64,000 nt of DNA from Lepraria neglecta (GCA_033220425.1 CM065652.1:2480001-2544000), one strand, 5' to 3'. Numbered from the stretch's first letter, positions 12,235 to 24,000 are shown. Numbers and translations: made by a program. The notes: generated by a model not told the origin, from the sequence alone.

Positions 12235-13546
12235 TCAGCGAGCTCCACTGCGGGCAGGTCGTCGGCAAGTTGGACATGTTGTTTGCGTTTCAAACCACCT
12301 CTTCAAACATCCAAGATGTAATATATGCCCACACGGTAACCTTTTTGACCGCGAACTCTCACGCATGGACATAGTTGTACGTCTTTTCAGTCTCGATCCC
12401 TCTTCAACCTGAACTGGCCCTTCTCTTGACGTGTCAATCTGTTGCCATGCGGACATCTCCTCTTGACAGAAAATGCAAAAATCCTGTCTGGCGAGTTCTT
12501 CTGCTGTCGGGTCCGAGTATCGATTGTTGATAAACCCAATAGCTCGTTGATAGCGGAGAAGGTCCCGAGCACGCTTCGCTAAAGATCGAACTGTGAGGAA
12601 CGCATCGCGGATGATTTGGATAGGCACAGCGGAGAATGTCAGGTAGATGGATAAGTAGAAGAGGTATCCGAGTGTTTTGATAGAATCTAAAATCACCAAA
12701 AATATTATAGAGCCGGGAATTGAAAACGCTCAACGTTGGCTTACCAGTTGCCAAATTCAAATTAGCCATCTGTCGGCTCTTCTCCTCCCATACTAAGGTC
12801 ATTACTTCCTGATCTCGACGCTCGATGATAAAAGTCTCTGTGACTGAAAGCGCAAAGCGGGTAGCCGTCAGTGCTGATGATATCATCATGACACCAAATT
12901 CAAGTGCGACCAGAATCATCAAGCTTGGTCCAATCGTCGGCTGCATAGCCTTGATGGCGTACATGACCATGAAGACATCAAATGACAAGGATAAGAGTAG
13001 CGCGACGGAAAAGCGCGCACAGCCGAGTTTGGAAGCGGTCAATGGCCGCCGCTCATGTGTTTCTAGCATTCCTTCTCCCATCCAGGTCCACACTTTCCCC
13101 GCTAAGATTCCGACGAACATCAGCATGAAGCACCCATCAATCTTCAATCTCAACATGGCTGTGGCCAGGATTGTCTCGATGGTCATAATAGTGAACCTTG
13201 TATAAAGCTTCTCAATCTCGAGGGATCCGAGAGGGCCATACAGAAGAGACTGTAGCCCAAAAACCACAAGTGAAGCGTAAAGGAGGAGGAAGTTCAAGAG
13301 AATCTGTACTTGGTCAGAGGCCGCGTCTAAAGACACGTATGGAATAGAGTGTTGAGACCATGAGACCGCCGTTATCCTGAGAGAGGTAGATGTATGCTGT
13401 GTAAAGGCTGGCACGTTTGTAAAATGCTAATAAATTAAGGCCGGCGGCCACTGCAGAGGAGACCTGGATAATTTTTGATCAGGCTTTGGAACGTCATGTT
13501 CCGGATTGCAGGACAGACTTACCCCGGGGTATACCGCGAATCGCAT
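12235..13546 (-). CDS. HRD1: HRD1-like ER membrane RING ubiquitin ligase
   Basis: The start MRFAVYPG is a 24-nt exon (13523-13546) followed by a GTAAGT intron. The next exon gives [20 protein letters not shown], which matches the first membrane segment of Hrd1/Der3. A second intron precedes [16 protein letters not shown], and a third follows MANLNLATG. Six to eight membrane helices follow, including the [10 protein letters not shown] and [13 protein letters not shown] blocks. The RING-H2 has CIFC, then [11 protein letters not shown] and CPTC, so all metal ligands are present. In the family this enzyme ubiquitinates misfolded proteins in ER-associated degradation. Two points are odd: a basic, Ser/Met-rich insert sits inside the RING, and the protein stops eight residues after CPTC, without the long cytosolic tail usual in fungal Hrd1. 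It may be a short paralog. Confidence 0.85.
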
Positions 13547-14071
13547 CTCGAAAAGGGACTCAAATATAATTGCTTCGAATAGGTGCGCCTTTGGAATCTC
13601 AGCAAGAGGTCCGTGGCGAGACATTGAAGTATTTCTGCATCTCGAGCGATTTTTGCGTCTTTTAGACTTTCCTTTCAGGGCAAACTTCTCAACGACTGTG
13701 TACCAACTGCACATTTGTCCCCAGAATATTCTACCAAGCGGTCTTGACGAACGTTTTCCTCACAACCGGCAAAGGCATTACTGCTCCTTCTACACCACCT
13801 TTGCGACGTCCAGAGATCGAACTTTGTCGAATTTGAGCGGCAAGCGGCCTTTTCGCGTTGCTCTAAGTTTTCCGAGCGCCCGCTGAGTGCCACGTACTTG
13901 TTTCCGTGCCCCACCCTGCGGCATTATCGCGTACTTTGTCAGCGCCACTTATCCTGCGCCTGCAGGTGACGTTGTCAACAACGACGCCGATATAAATTAT
14001 TGCCGAACCTTTGGCTTTCTCGACTCTTCCGTTGACTCTTCCCGTAGCTTTTCTCAGGAACACATTCAGAG
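13547..14071 (+). promoter_or_regulatory. Divergent promoter region, HRD1-like / DUF4396
   Basis: The two genes are transcribed away from each other from this 525-bp gap. A TATAAAT sequence at 13991-13997 lies about 75 bp upstream of the DUF4396 start codon and is a plausible TATA box. A pyrimidine-rich stretch follows it. No bound factor can be inferred. Confidence 0.45.
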
Positions 14072-15199
14072 ATGGATACAACACCCGCATACACCCCACC
14101 GCTTTCCCTTACGATCCTTTCCGCTATCTTTATAGGTATCTTCGCCCTCTTCGCGTTATGGATTGGTCTCGACATCATTTACCGGCAGGGATGGAAGTCT
14201 ATGATGGCTGTAATGTACTTTGAAACATCTCCTCCAGCTTGTCCTTCACTTGTCAGTCGATTAACGTATCTTGGACTTTGCAGGATTCCCGTCTATATTC
14301 TCAACGCCCTCTACTTAGCACCGCTGACCTTATGGACTTACCTAAACTATGGTCGGCCACCAAAACCTAGCAAAGACGGCGGCTCCTCACAATCACACTG
14401 GTTGTGCCATATTCAAGGCGGCAACGGAGGGATGGCACTTGAGCACCGTGACCCGGAAGAAAAGACGGAAGTAGAGAGCGATGGAAACAACACGGTGACG
14501 GTGCACTCCAACGCAAACTCGGAGATCCGACCCCATGATCATCCGTCCGAGAAGGAAGGGAGAGGAGGGACTGTGTTGAGAGATAACCGTCATGTCCGAG
14601 GATATGGGTCTCAAGATGATGGCCCTGTAGATATTCAGGTTAAGGGGGATGACACTCATCGTGGACACGATATGTCAGGACATGAGCACCATCACATGAG
14701 CGCTGATCGGCCCATGTTCGCAACGGTAACTGTTGGTGTCTGTCATTGTGGCGCTGGCTGTCTGCTCGGCGACATCGTCGGTGAGTGGTTGGTCTACGGC
14801 ACTGGCGTCCAGATTCGGGGGCGCATGCTTTGGCCTGAATTCCTCATCGGTACGCTGTTACAATCTCTGTCCTTTCGAGATGGATGAGTTAACCTATGCA
14901 CAGATTATGCTTTTGCACTGGTCTTCGGTATTGTCTTCCAATACTTCTCGATCGCACCGATGTCAGGCGACTACGGGATGAAGACTATCTACCGTGCAAT
15001 CAAGGCGGACATCCTGTCAGAGATCGGTTTATTTGGCTGGATGGCCATTTTTCAGATTGCCATCTTCAACTGGCGCATCGAAATGAATACCATCACGTAT
15101 TGGTGGATGATGCAGATCGGCATGTTTCTTGGTCACTGGACGGCGATGCCGGTAAATTGGTGGTTAATCCAAGAGAAAATCAAGGAGCCATGTGCTTGA
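14072..15199 (+). CDS. DUF4396 multi-pass membrane protein
   Basis: Three exons (14072-14214, 14284-14849, 14904-15199) joined by clean GT..AG introns of 69 and 54 bp. Two N-terminal membrane helices (LSAIFIGIFALFALWIG and ILNALYLAPLTLW) precede a hydrophilic loop of about 110 residues. The loop ends in a His/Met-rich patch, HDMSGHEHHHMS. The diagnostic DUF4396 block VCHCGAGCLLGDIVGEW follows, then FALVFGIVFQYFSIAPMSGD and two or three further helices with HWTAMPVNWWL. The family has no established function. The cysteines in CHCGAGC, the His/Met patch and the nearby multicopper oxidase suggest metal, perhaps copper, handling; that is inference. The end KEPCA is followed by TGA. Confidence 0.82.
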
Positions 15200-16414
15200 T
15201 CCTCTTTGCTACCAATCCTTGTTGGGTACACCATTTGTACTATCACGACCCTTTTCCAATGTAGAGTGTCGGTCTCGAGGATCATTGCTATGGGCCCCTT
15301 CGACGCAGCATCATTTTGTTAATTGCCAAGGCCTACTCTGCAAGTGATCTGGACTGTCGTGTTGACAAGGCTAGCCTTTAGCTTGTACAGCTTCCCATCT
15401 GGTCTATCAAAGAACTCGCAGCATCCGGTGGAGCTCTTCCACCATTTTCGCTTCCTTTTTAGGTTCTTGGGCTGGTAGCTACATGGTCAACTTGGGCGAG
15501 CACGTAAAGATTGGAGACCATCCGCCAGGGTTGGTGCCGGAAAGCCGGGAGGAAACGAGGCCTGTGGCCGTTTACACGGTCTCGTAATATGAAACAGTAG
15601 CTCTAGATGATATTAAATGGACGGCTATCTGAAAGCAATCATGCCTGATAGGACGTGTTGCAAGGAAAGCATTTGTTAATATCTTCAAGCAGACGTAGGA
15701 GGACAGGTTTCGAGAAGAATTGCAAGCTTGATCGTAGTTGATGTGGTGACATTGAGTTTGATGACCTAAGTAGGATTTAATAATACTCCAGCCATTGTTC
15801 TAAGCCTGCACCACGCTGTCAGGTGTAGGATCGCAACCTGGAATGTGCCACGTGTCATTTGCGGCTGATTTCAAGACTATCGGCAAGCTCCGCCGATTAA
15901 TAAATACTTCCATACTTCGCCCGCTCCGCCCATTTTGTCCCCTTCGCTCTTACAATCGTCTATCCCTCCACCTCAGTCAAAGTGCAACGTTGATATAGCA
16001 AGTCGAGAATTCTAGCGCTTACGGAAATCGAAATAAATTTGCAAACCAACATGGACTCTGAACTACGATTGCGGCCTTGCGCACGCCCTGCGTGTGACGC
16101 TCGCCGTAACTGATCTTCCACCGGCTCCTATTGCGATGGTATATTAGTATCCTTCCTTGGTCAAAGACTTGCTACTAATAGTACGTAGAGAAATATCTTA
16201 AAGCTATCGCGCAAGCCTCGATCACGCAGATTGCCGACAATCCTGGTGATGAGGCTCGATCGACTCCCCGCAAAGCAATACAGTATTCTTTAGTATAATA
16301 TAAAGCCGGACGTTACTATTAAGAGCTCTAGAAAAAACCTGGCAGTCCAGATAAGTATTAAATACGTATTTCTAATTTAGTGTCAAGGGCCGGCAAAATC
16401 GAACGTGACCCGAA

Positions 16415-16468
16415 CGTGGCCCCAGACGCCCCACCCAGAAACCGGTCCGACGTGCGTCCGGGGCCACG
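16415..16468. repeat. Inverted repeat (potential hairpin)
   Basis: Left arm CGTGGCCCCAGACGC (16415-16429) and right arm GCGTCCGGGGCCACG (16454-16468) are complementary with one mismatch across a 24-nt loop. This would form a very GC-rich stem. Confidence 0.75.
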
Positions 16469-16629
16469 CCAATCACGGCTAAGGGCGCCCCGGGCCAACT
16501 TTTAATTAGTAAAAGATAGCGCCGGAAACCCCCCAACTAGTCTTGCTGCCACCCTTGGCTAGTCTCGCTGACTAGTCTCCGTACCCCCTGGCAACCTCCC
16601 ACGGGCGCATGCTGCTGCACCCTAACACT

Positions 16630-16673
16630 GCTGTCGCACCGCTGTCGCACCGCTGTCGCACCGCTGTCGCAAC
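16630..16673 (+). repeat. Tandem repeat, 11 bp x 4
   Basis: Four head-to-tail copies of GCTGTCGCACC; the last ends in AAC. It lies inside the GC-rich island. Confidence 0.9.
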
Positions 16674-17951
16674 CCCCGCGCGTATCACCCTCGCGAGAAA
16701 ATCGCCCGAATCGATCGATTCCAGCACCGCGTTGGGGGTAACCCCCGGGGTTGCTCCAGGGGGTTTCCCGAGTGCTCCGGTCGATCATCGAACATCAAAA
16801 AAAAATCATATAGGGCTGAAAACACGTGACTTGGCCCGAGAGGCGCCCGAGGCGCGTGGGGCCCCCGAAGTAGCTCGCGCTTTGGCCCGGGGCTGCTGGG
16901 GCCGGGTTCGAATTTGCCGACGCGGTGAGCAGTGCTCTACATATATATACATAGGAAATCAACCCATGAGGGATGGTAGAACCTTCGCTCGTCGCTCATA
17001 CTCCATGAGCGTTCCTGAGAGAACTCTGCGCCGCGGACTTTCAGTCCCGGTGAAGCTCCGGTTCTTAACACTAAGGAGCTAAAAAGAAAAGAGGTAAATA
17101 GATCTCTTTTATTTTAGATAATCAGAACTCTAGAAGTAGAGAAATACTAAATCGCGACTAAAATATAGATTAACTATATCTATTAACCTATTATAATAGG
17201 CTTGGAGAAGATTGCTATCCTATTTATTAATAAATAGGTCTATAGTATACTCTAGAGACTATAGGACTGTATAGAGGGCGAGAGGGGGCGTACGGGCTGG
17301 TAAATCATGTAAATAGCATAAAGCGCCTAATTAATGGGGGATCTGCGGGCAGTTCCGGGGGGCAGCCCCTGGGGAACTTCCGGGGGCGCTCTGCATTCTT
17401 TTTTGGTGTTGACGAGGAAGGTCAAGCGTGGAGAAAATGGAGATCATCGGCAACGTTGAGTCGTCCCGTCTCATTGGCCAGATCCGTCGCTAAACATCAT
17501 CACAAGCACACATACTCTCACTCGACCATGGTTTTGACTAGTGACGCAGGAAACCTATCACGGACACACCTCGATAGCTTCGGCCTGAGCCATCACTAGT
17601 CAAAACCAGCTCGATGCCCAAAACTGTTTCTTTTGTCGAGCTAACATCACATGTAAACTTACCGGCGCCATCGTGTAATCCATTGGCTGAAGTCTGACGC
17701 CAAATATCTTCAATGTAACCCACATATGCGACATGCATGCATGCTGTCGACATTTTGGGTATGGCCAATGCTTATCTTTGGTGATCTTGTCTATGGATGG
17801 TGATTTCCTCATGCATTCGAAAGTCAAATACCCCAAACCCGGGGGCGCATCCTTGCATTTTGGATCTGTCACTCTTGCCTGTTCGCTGCAGCCTTTTACC
17901 TTCGTTGTTTGTGTACTTGTTCTTTGCAATAATTGAGCAACTTCGCAAGCT

Positions 17952-19872
17952 ATGAACGTAATATCCAATGCAGAAGACGTGGTGTTGGACGTCATACACA
18001 ATGCTGAAGATGTGGTGATGGACGCCGTATCCAGTGCTGAAGATAAGATCTTGGACGCTGTCTCCAATGCTGAAGAAATCATCCTGGAAGCTACGGGTGC
18101 TCAAACCATATGGCCAGCAGCCGCATGTCTCTTAGCTCTTGTGAGCTGCGTACTCTTCACATGGCGAGTGTGGTCCTTCACTGTGCGGCCATGGCTCCAT
18201 CCAAATGATCCCAAAGAGTTGCCCTACTGGTTCCCTTGTAAGTTCTTACCTCTCATCCCCAGACTCGTTGCGAGGCTGATAGGTATCCAAGATATAGGTA
18301 AACTTCGAGCTATAGGCATATAAAGAGATGGTCTTTGACATGAGATATGCACATAGGCCATGCAATGAATTTCTTCGACAATTCTGATGGGCTCATCTCG
18401 TACGGGAGGTATGACCGTCCAACTCACGTCTACAATTGGCAAAGTCTCACGTTGGGCAGAGCATTCTTAGACGATGATGCGCCTTTCGCCATTTCGTTTC
18501 CCGGCCAGACCTACAATGTCATAATCAGGCCCCAGGATGTTGCAGCTGTATACGAGCATACCACAAGTCTATCTTGGGACTACTATCTGAAGGAGTTGCT
18601 GCTCTCTTTCGGCGTCGACAAGTCTGTTCTGGGCAAAACCTGGCGCAATCCATCCACTCACCAGAATGGGGATGCCAATCAAGCCAATGGAATCAAGTCT
18701 CACGGAATCAAGCCGGATCACAAGTCCCTTGTCCAGTGGACGGAGGATCTGTATCGACAGCAATTTCCCCCAGGGCCAAGATTCGACGAATTGAGTGACA
18801 AGATGGTTGGGCTCATTGAGGATTCCCTGCGTTGGACAAAGCTGCCAAGCCGATATACCGTCAACGAAGAGCGCATCCCACTCATGGACTTTTGTGCCAA
18901 CATCCTGATTAATGCAACAACGCGGTCTCTACTCGGCGACTTCATCTACGAAGTAGAACCAAAACTCACGCCAATGATGATTGACTTTACGGAGGAGTCT
19001 TGGAAGCTTCTGATGCTTCCTTACCCTAAAGTTGCGGCCCCAAAACTCCACACCGCCAAGAAAGGAATCCACAACGCGCTGTGCAAATACGTCACGTCGC
19101 CTCCAGAGTCACGAGCCAAAGCAGCGTGGATGATGAATGAAGTCATGCAGGCGCAAGTTGCTGCAGATATCGGTAACACTGATAAGGCTTCGATAATGCA
19201 TGCCCTCCTCTACATGTGAGCTTTTTCCTCCTCATATTTGCGCCAGTCTATTGACATCATCACAGAGCGAACATCAATGCATATAGACTCAGCTTCTGGA
19301 TCCTGAGCTACATTCTCTTTGACAAGAACCTATTGGCCGCCATTCGCGCGGAGGTTGTTCCGGCATTCCGGAGCAGCACGGCCGACTTTTCACACATTCT
19401 AGGGTGTTGCCCACGCCTGCTAGCCGTCTTCAACGAAACTCTACGTCTAACCTATGGATCCGTGTCAGTCCGACGAGTAATGGCACCCACCAAAATCGGC
19501 GACAAGAATCTACGCCCCAATACTAGTGTCATGATCCCAATTCGCCAGCTCCATTACGACGACGACGCATTCGGAGGCGACGCGGAAGTCTTCAATCCTG
19601 ACAGGTTCTTGAACGATTTTGATCGTAATCCTAGCTTCCTGCCCTTCGGCGAGAGATTTAACTCGTTTCCTCGACCTTTCTTAGCAAAACGAGAGGTCTT
19701 GGCGTTCGTGGCCCTGGTTCTTCACCGCTTTGAGATCGAGGTCGTCGGGAATATGTCCGATGAGAAAGCGGATCCTTCTCTTCCTGAGATTGATCAGGTC
19801 TGCCAGACACTGGGTATCATGCAGCCGGTTAAAGGGACGGAAGTGTGTATTAGGTTGAAGGAAGTTGCGTGA
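17952..19872 (+). CDS. Cytochrome P450-like protein lacking heme cysteine
   Basis: Exons 17952-18237, 18357-19215 and 19266-19872. Residues 3-46 are four 11-residue repeats. A membrane anchor follows (AACLLALVSCVLFTW) and then a basic and proline-containing hinge. The P450 fold is shown by the I-helix region (ANINAYRLSFWILSYIL), the K-helix ExxR (ETLRLTYGSVSVRR), the FNPDRFL motif, and the conserved FLAKREVLAFVALVLHRFEIEV after the heme loop. The loop itself should read FxxGGGxxxCPGR. Here it reads FLPFGERFNSFPRPFLAK, of the same length, with Phe (19666-19668) in place of the thiolate Cys. The family resembles fungal CYP7/CYP8-like enzymes. Without the ligand it should not act as a normal monooxygenase. 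It could be a dying gene or a non-catalytic protein. The rest of the frame is open. Confidence 0.85.
17958..18089 (+). repeat. 33-bp tandem repeats encoding an 11-mer
   Basis: Four 33-nt units encode VISNAEDVVLD, VIHNAEDVVMD, AVSSAEDKILD and AVSNAEEIILE. The units are in frame at the N terminus of the P450-like protein and are diverged at synonymous sites. Confidence 0.93.
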
Positions 19873-20448
19873 GGTGTTGAGGACTGGGCAATTTTGGTCC
19901 GCGGGATTGGAGGCTCTTCTTTTAGACTCAGCGAAATTGTGATAAGTGATACCATATAGGAGGCTGTAATGTAATAAGAACATGAGACATTTTGATTGGG
20001 AAAAGCAGCCTGAATTTCGTCATTTTCATGTGTGATCTTTGATTCAATCTCCCAATTGGTCTAATCTACCGAGACCGCCATGCCAGTCCACCCTTTTACT
20101 GTGCTCGTAGGCATTGCGTATGGTCTCGAATACGTCTGGGAAAGCTTGCAAGCAGGGAAGTTTTGTAGTCTAGGTCGTAGAACAAAGACTGACTGCTTCG
20201 TATCTCTCTAGCATGCAGTTCCATAACCCCGAAATCCAAGTAGCCTTGCGGCATTTATGCACTCTCTTAACGCCTGGTGTAGTATCATCCTTACTTTTGG
20301 CTCTCAATGAACGCCGTATGTCATCCATGTCCGCAATACCGTCCCATCAAACATTCATCTTCGACCGTTCTCGCTCGCTCGGGTTGTATCTGCCACCCCA
20401 TCACATTAGCCAAGCTCCTCCACCCTCCCTCATTCCTCGCCAGTGTCC
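19873..20448. other. Intergenic, no gene recognised
   Basis: This region holds the 3' ends of the P450-like gene and RPB10, which converge here. Only short frames are present. Confidence 0.4.
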
Positions 20449-20760
20449 TTACTTAAGCAATTTCTCAATCAAATCAACATGTGTCATGATCATGCGCCGG
20501 CAGCAGTACCGCTTGCATCCTAGCTTGTCCATAGCATCTCTGTAACAGATGAACTAGATTAGACGTGTAGACGCAAGGGGAGAGGGGGGAAAGGCGCACC
20601 CGTCTGCTACGCCTTCGTCTAGCATTCGGAGGTAGCTCTCCCACATGTCGCCGATTACCTGGGGGAGGAGGTCAGTACTGGATGGGGCGTGGAGGCAGGG
20701 TGGAAGGGTGGCGGGGGGGAGTACTTTGCCGCATGAGAAGCAGCGCACTGGGATGATCAT
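20449..20760 (-). CDS. RPB10: RNA polymerase subunit RPB10 (ABC10-beta)
   Basis: Three exons (20725-20760, 20600-20658, 20449-20539) encode 61 residues. The family start [12 protein letters not shown] is complete in exon 1. Exon 2 gives [16 protein letters not shown], and exon 3 gives [20 protein letters not shown]. The zinc ligands CFSC and CC are all present. RPB10 is a shared small subunit of RNA polymerases I, II and III. The last few residues found in the yeast protein after the IEKxL block are absent, which is within normal variation. Its promoter faces that of UTP17 across about 290 bp. Confidence 0.95.
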
Positions 20761-21053
20761 GGTGGGCGATCTGTCTTGAGGTTTACAGGCTGTGTGTCTG
20801 AGAGCCTGAGACAGAGATGGAGAGTTGACAGTAGGATGCTAGAGCATTGTTCTAGTGCTCGAAGCTGTTGAAGGAGGGCAAATTTTGGCGCTAGCGGAGG
20901 TCGGTCTTTCAGCCCTATCAAAGGGCAGCTTCAAAATTTACTTGAGGTCAATGCCCGCTTTCAAAAAGCCTAGCTGTGAACAGTACTCTGCCAATTCTCA
21001 TAGGTAGATGGGCGAACTCGTAATTTATCAGATTCTCGGAATTGCCCCTGGAA

Positions 21054-24000
21054 ATGTCTAAGAGAAAGCTGGGGACAGAGGAACCAGAGCTGAATCGTGA
21101 CCGCCGTCAGCGGGTCAAGAAGCAGAAGACGAGTTATGAAGAAAACTTTGAGGTCGATGAGCCACGAGATACCCCGAGCGAAACCTCTCAAATCAACGGA
21201 GCTTCTGAAAAGCCAGTGACGGGGGGAGAAGCCGGCAAGAATGCGCGCAAACGAGCAAGGAAGAAACTGAAGAGAGCGCAGAGGCAAGGCAAAACGCTAG
21301 AAAAAAGTTTGCAAGAGCAGGATGAGGCAGAAAACACAGAGGAAATGGCCGGTGGGGAGCTTCAGGAAAGAGACAGGTCAAAAGAGGAATCGAACAGGAC
21401 GAAGAGAAGGCAGATGAAAAAAGCGCGAAAAGAAGAAGCACTTGAAGATGGGCCGCAGGGGCAGGACGAGGTCGAAATTGGAGACAAATTGGCAGGTACC
21501 GAGCCTATGGTAAAGGAGAGGTCAGAAAAGAAGAGACGCAAAGAGCAAAGAAAGCAACGGGAAAAATGGTCGCAAGCGCAGGCTGGGATGGGCGATGGAG
21601 ACAAGACTGCAGGCGTGGAGCTTGTGGAAAGGGCGAAACCAAAAAAGAATTGGGGCAAGGAGCAGAGGAGGGCGTTGAAGCGAGCGCGAAAGGAAGAACA
21701 AGCCCTAGGAAAGGGGCCCCAGGAGCCAGTGCAAAATGGGAATGAGAATCAATTGGCAGGCGAGGAGCTTGTAGAAAAAGACAAGTCGAGAAAGCAAAGG
21801 CGTGAGGAGAAGAGGAAGCATAAGAACAAAGGGAAGGACCTCGAGACGCTTAATGAAGGCCCAGCTTGGAAGCTCTCAGATCCTGTTGGGGGGCATATGC
21901 TCGATCTGGATCCACGATTCTCACAAGACGAGAAGTAGGCGCCTCTGTTATTCCTCACATGCTTCCTTCTGCTAATAGCAGCTGTCACAGGTACTTGCTT
22001 GTTGCATACAGTGCAGCAGTTGCTGTGTACTCGACTTCGACCTCGCTACTCATTCGCCAGCTACGGATTAAGAAAGCAGACAGCATATCAGGCTTCGCAT
22101 TTTCATCCGAGAACCCAAGCCATATTTATATTTCGACAGTATCTGGGACGATCGAGAAGTGGGATTGGGTTGAGGGAACAAGAATCGGTCATTGGACGCT
22201 TTCATCGTCGATATACTCTTTGGTCACATCGACTCGAGGCCCAGAAGAATCGACTAGCGACCTTGTCTACACAGTTGATAGGAAGGACGGAGATCCGTGG
22301 TTGATCTCTGCACATCGTCTTGCGGGAGGAGAGGATACTGCAAACTCTGATGTAGCAACGCTGCTAAAATATGAAGAGCCAATATCGTCCGTCGAGGTTC
22401 TAGAAGGCGGTCGGATCATCGTTGCAACATCGGAATCGCAATTGATCCTCGGCTATTGTAAGAATCTGAACATGCCCAAGCTCAGAGACATTTCTTATGT
22501 ATGGCGTGTTGTCAAGTGCCCAGAATGGGTCGCAGGCTTTGATGTCCGAATTCGGCACAGGATGTCTCAGAATCAAGCGGAAAAGAAGGGCATGGCCTCT
22601 GAAGCTGTTGACATTGCCGTCGGAGGACTCAAAGGCTCCATTCACATTTACGAGGATCTCTTAAATAAGCTAATCCTCAGCGAGCGTCCTACGAGCAAGG
22701 ATAGCTCGAAGGACATCACTTCCCGAAGGCTGCATTGGCACAGAAACTCTGTGCTTACGATCAAGTGGTCACTGGACGGTGAGTACGCTCCGCAATTAAC
22801 GACGAAGAGTTGCTGATTGTCTAGGTAATTATCTCATCTCTGGAGGCCAAGAGACTACGCTCGTGCTTTGGCAGCTAGAGACAGGCCAGAAACAGAAACT
22901 CCCCCACCTTGGAGCTCCTATTGAAAGCATCGTTGTATCTCCCTCCGGCTCATCCTATAGCGTTCGACTTGCCGATAATTCCGCCATGATACTCTCTACC
23001 TCGGAACTCAAACCAACTTTCAGCATAACCGGTATTCAGACACCCTCAGCAATACAAAGCAACAGAGTTGAGTTACCGTTCACGCCTACTGTTGATGCGC
23101 CCGTGCAAGATATAAAGGCAGCTCAGAGGCTACGCTATCCTGCTTGTATTTCCTTGGGTCATCTACTTCTTGCGGTGCCGCCCTCGGTCACATCACGACA
23201 GGATTCTACGACACCGCAGAACTCGTCTTACTTACAGACCTTCGATATCGGAGGAGGGCAACACTTGTCGAGGCAAGCTCTCACAAGGACGAAAGTCACT
23301 GACTTAAATATGGGACCCGAGTCGAATACGATTGAGGAGCCCAACATTACCCATATTCAGGCAAGTGCCGACGGTCAATGGCTTGCCACAGCAGACGAAT
23401 GGATGCCACCTAAGAGAGATCTCGCACCACTCGCCTTCAATCAGAAAAGAGTGGTCGAAGAACAAATCTTCCGTCAAGAGGTCTACCTGAAATTCTGGTC
23501 ATGGAAGGATGAAACGAAAACGTGGGATCTGGTCTCGAGGATCGATAATCCACACGCTTCTCAAGCCGGCAATCCATACGATCAGGGTCGTGTGCTGGAA
23601 CTGGCTTCAGATCCAAGTACACCTGCTTTTGCTACGATCGGCGAAGATGGGATCGTCAAGACTTGGAGACCTGCAATAAGACGAAGGCACGGCCTGGAAG
23701 TCCGAAGCAAAGACGGCATCAGCCTGACGACATGGCATTGCAAGCATACTGTATCTTTGGAGTCAGCTGAACCAATCACACAGAAAAGTCCTCAGGGCGC
23801 CAAGCTTACCTATTCTCAAGACGGATCGGTCCTGGCTGCAGGCCTTCAGTCATCGACGCCGTCTCCCATCTACCTTATCGACGCTTGCAGCGGCGAGATT
23901 CGAAGCGTACAGACAGGCTTGTATAGCGGGCCGTTACTAGGTTTGGGCATCATTAACAAGTACCTGATCACACTTGCTCATGAGATCTGTGTTTGGGACC

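Larger units (their letters stand above)
15200..17951. other. Gene-poor stretch with GC-rich island
   Basis: No convincing gene in 2.7 kb. From about 15880 to 16070 the DNA looks promoter-like and leads into an ATG at 16051 whose frame stops after 20 codons. AT-rich DNA (about 16270-16380 and 17080-17270) flanks a GC-rich block (about 16381-17080) with a hairpin, an 11-bp tandem repeat and a GGGTTCGAATTTGCC sequence that resembles a Pol III B box. A second palindrome, AGTTCC..GGAACT, lies near 17356-17380. The pattern suggests inserted, nonautonomous mobile-element DNA, but I cannot define ends or a family. Confidence 0.4.

Noticed and set aside
16862-16935. tRNA gene at GGGTTCGAATTTGCC
   Set aside because: TAGCTC lies at about the right distance but the D stem and acceptor stem do not pair. 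At most a SINE relic.
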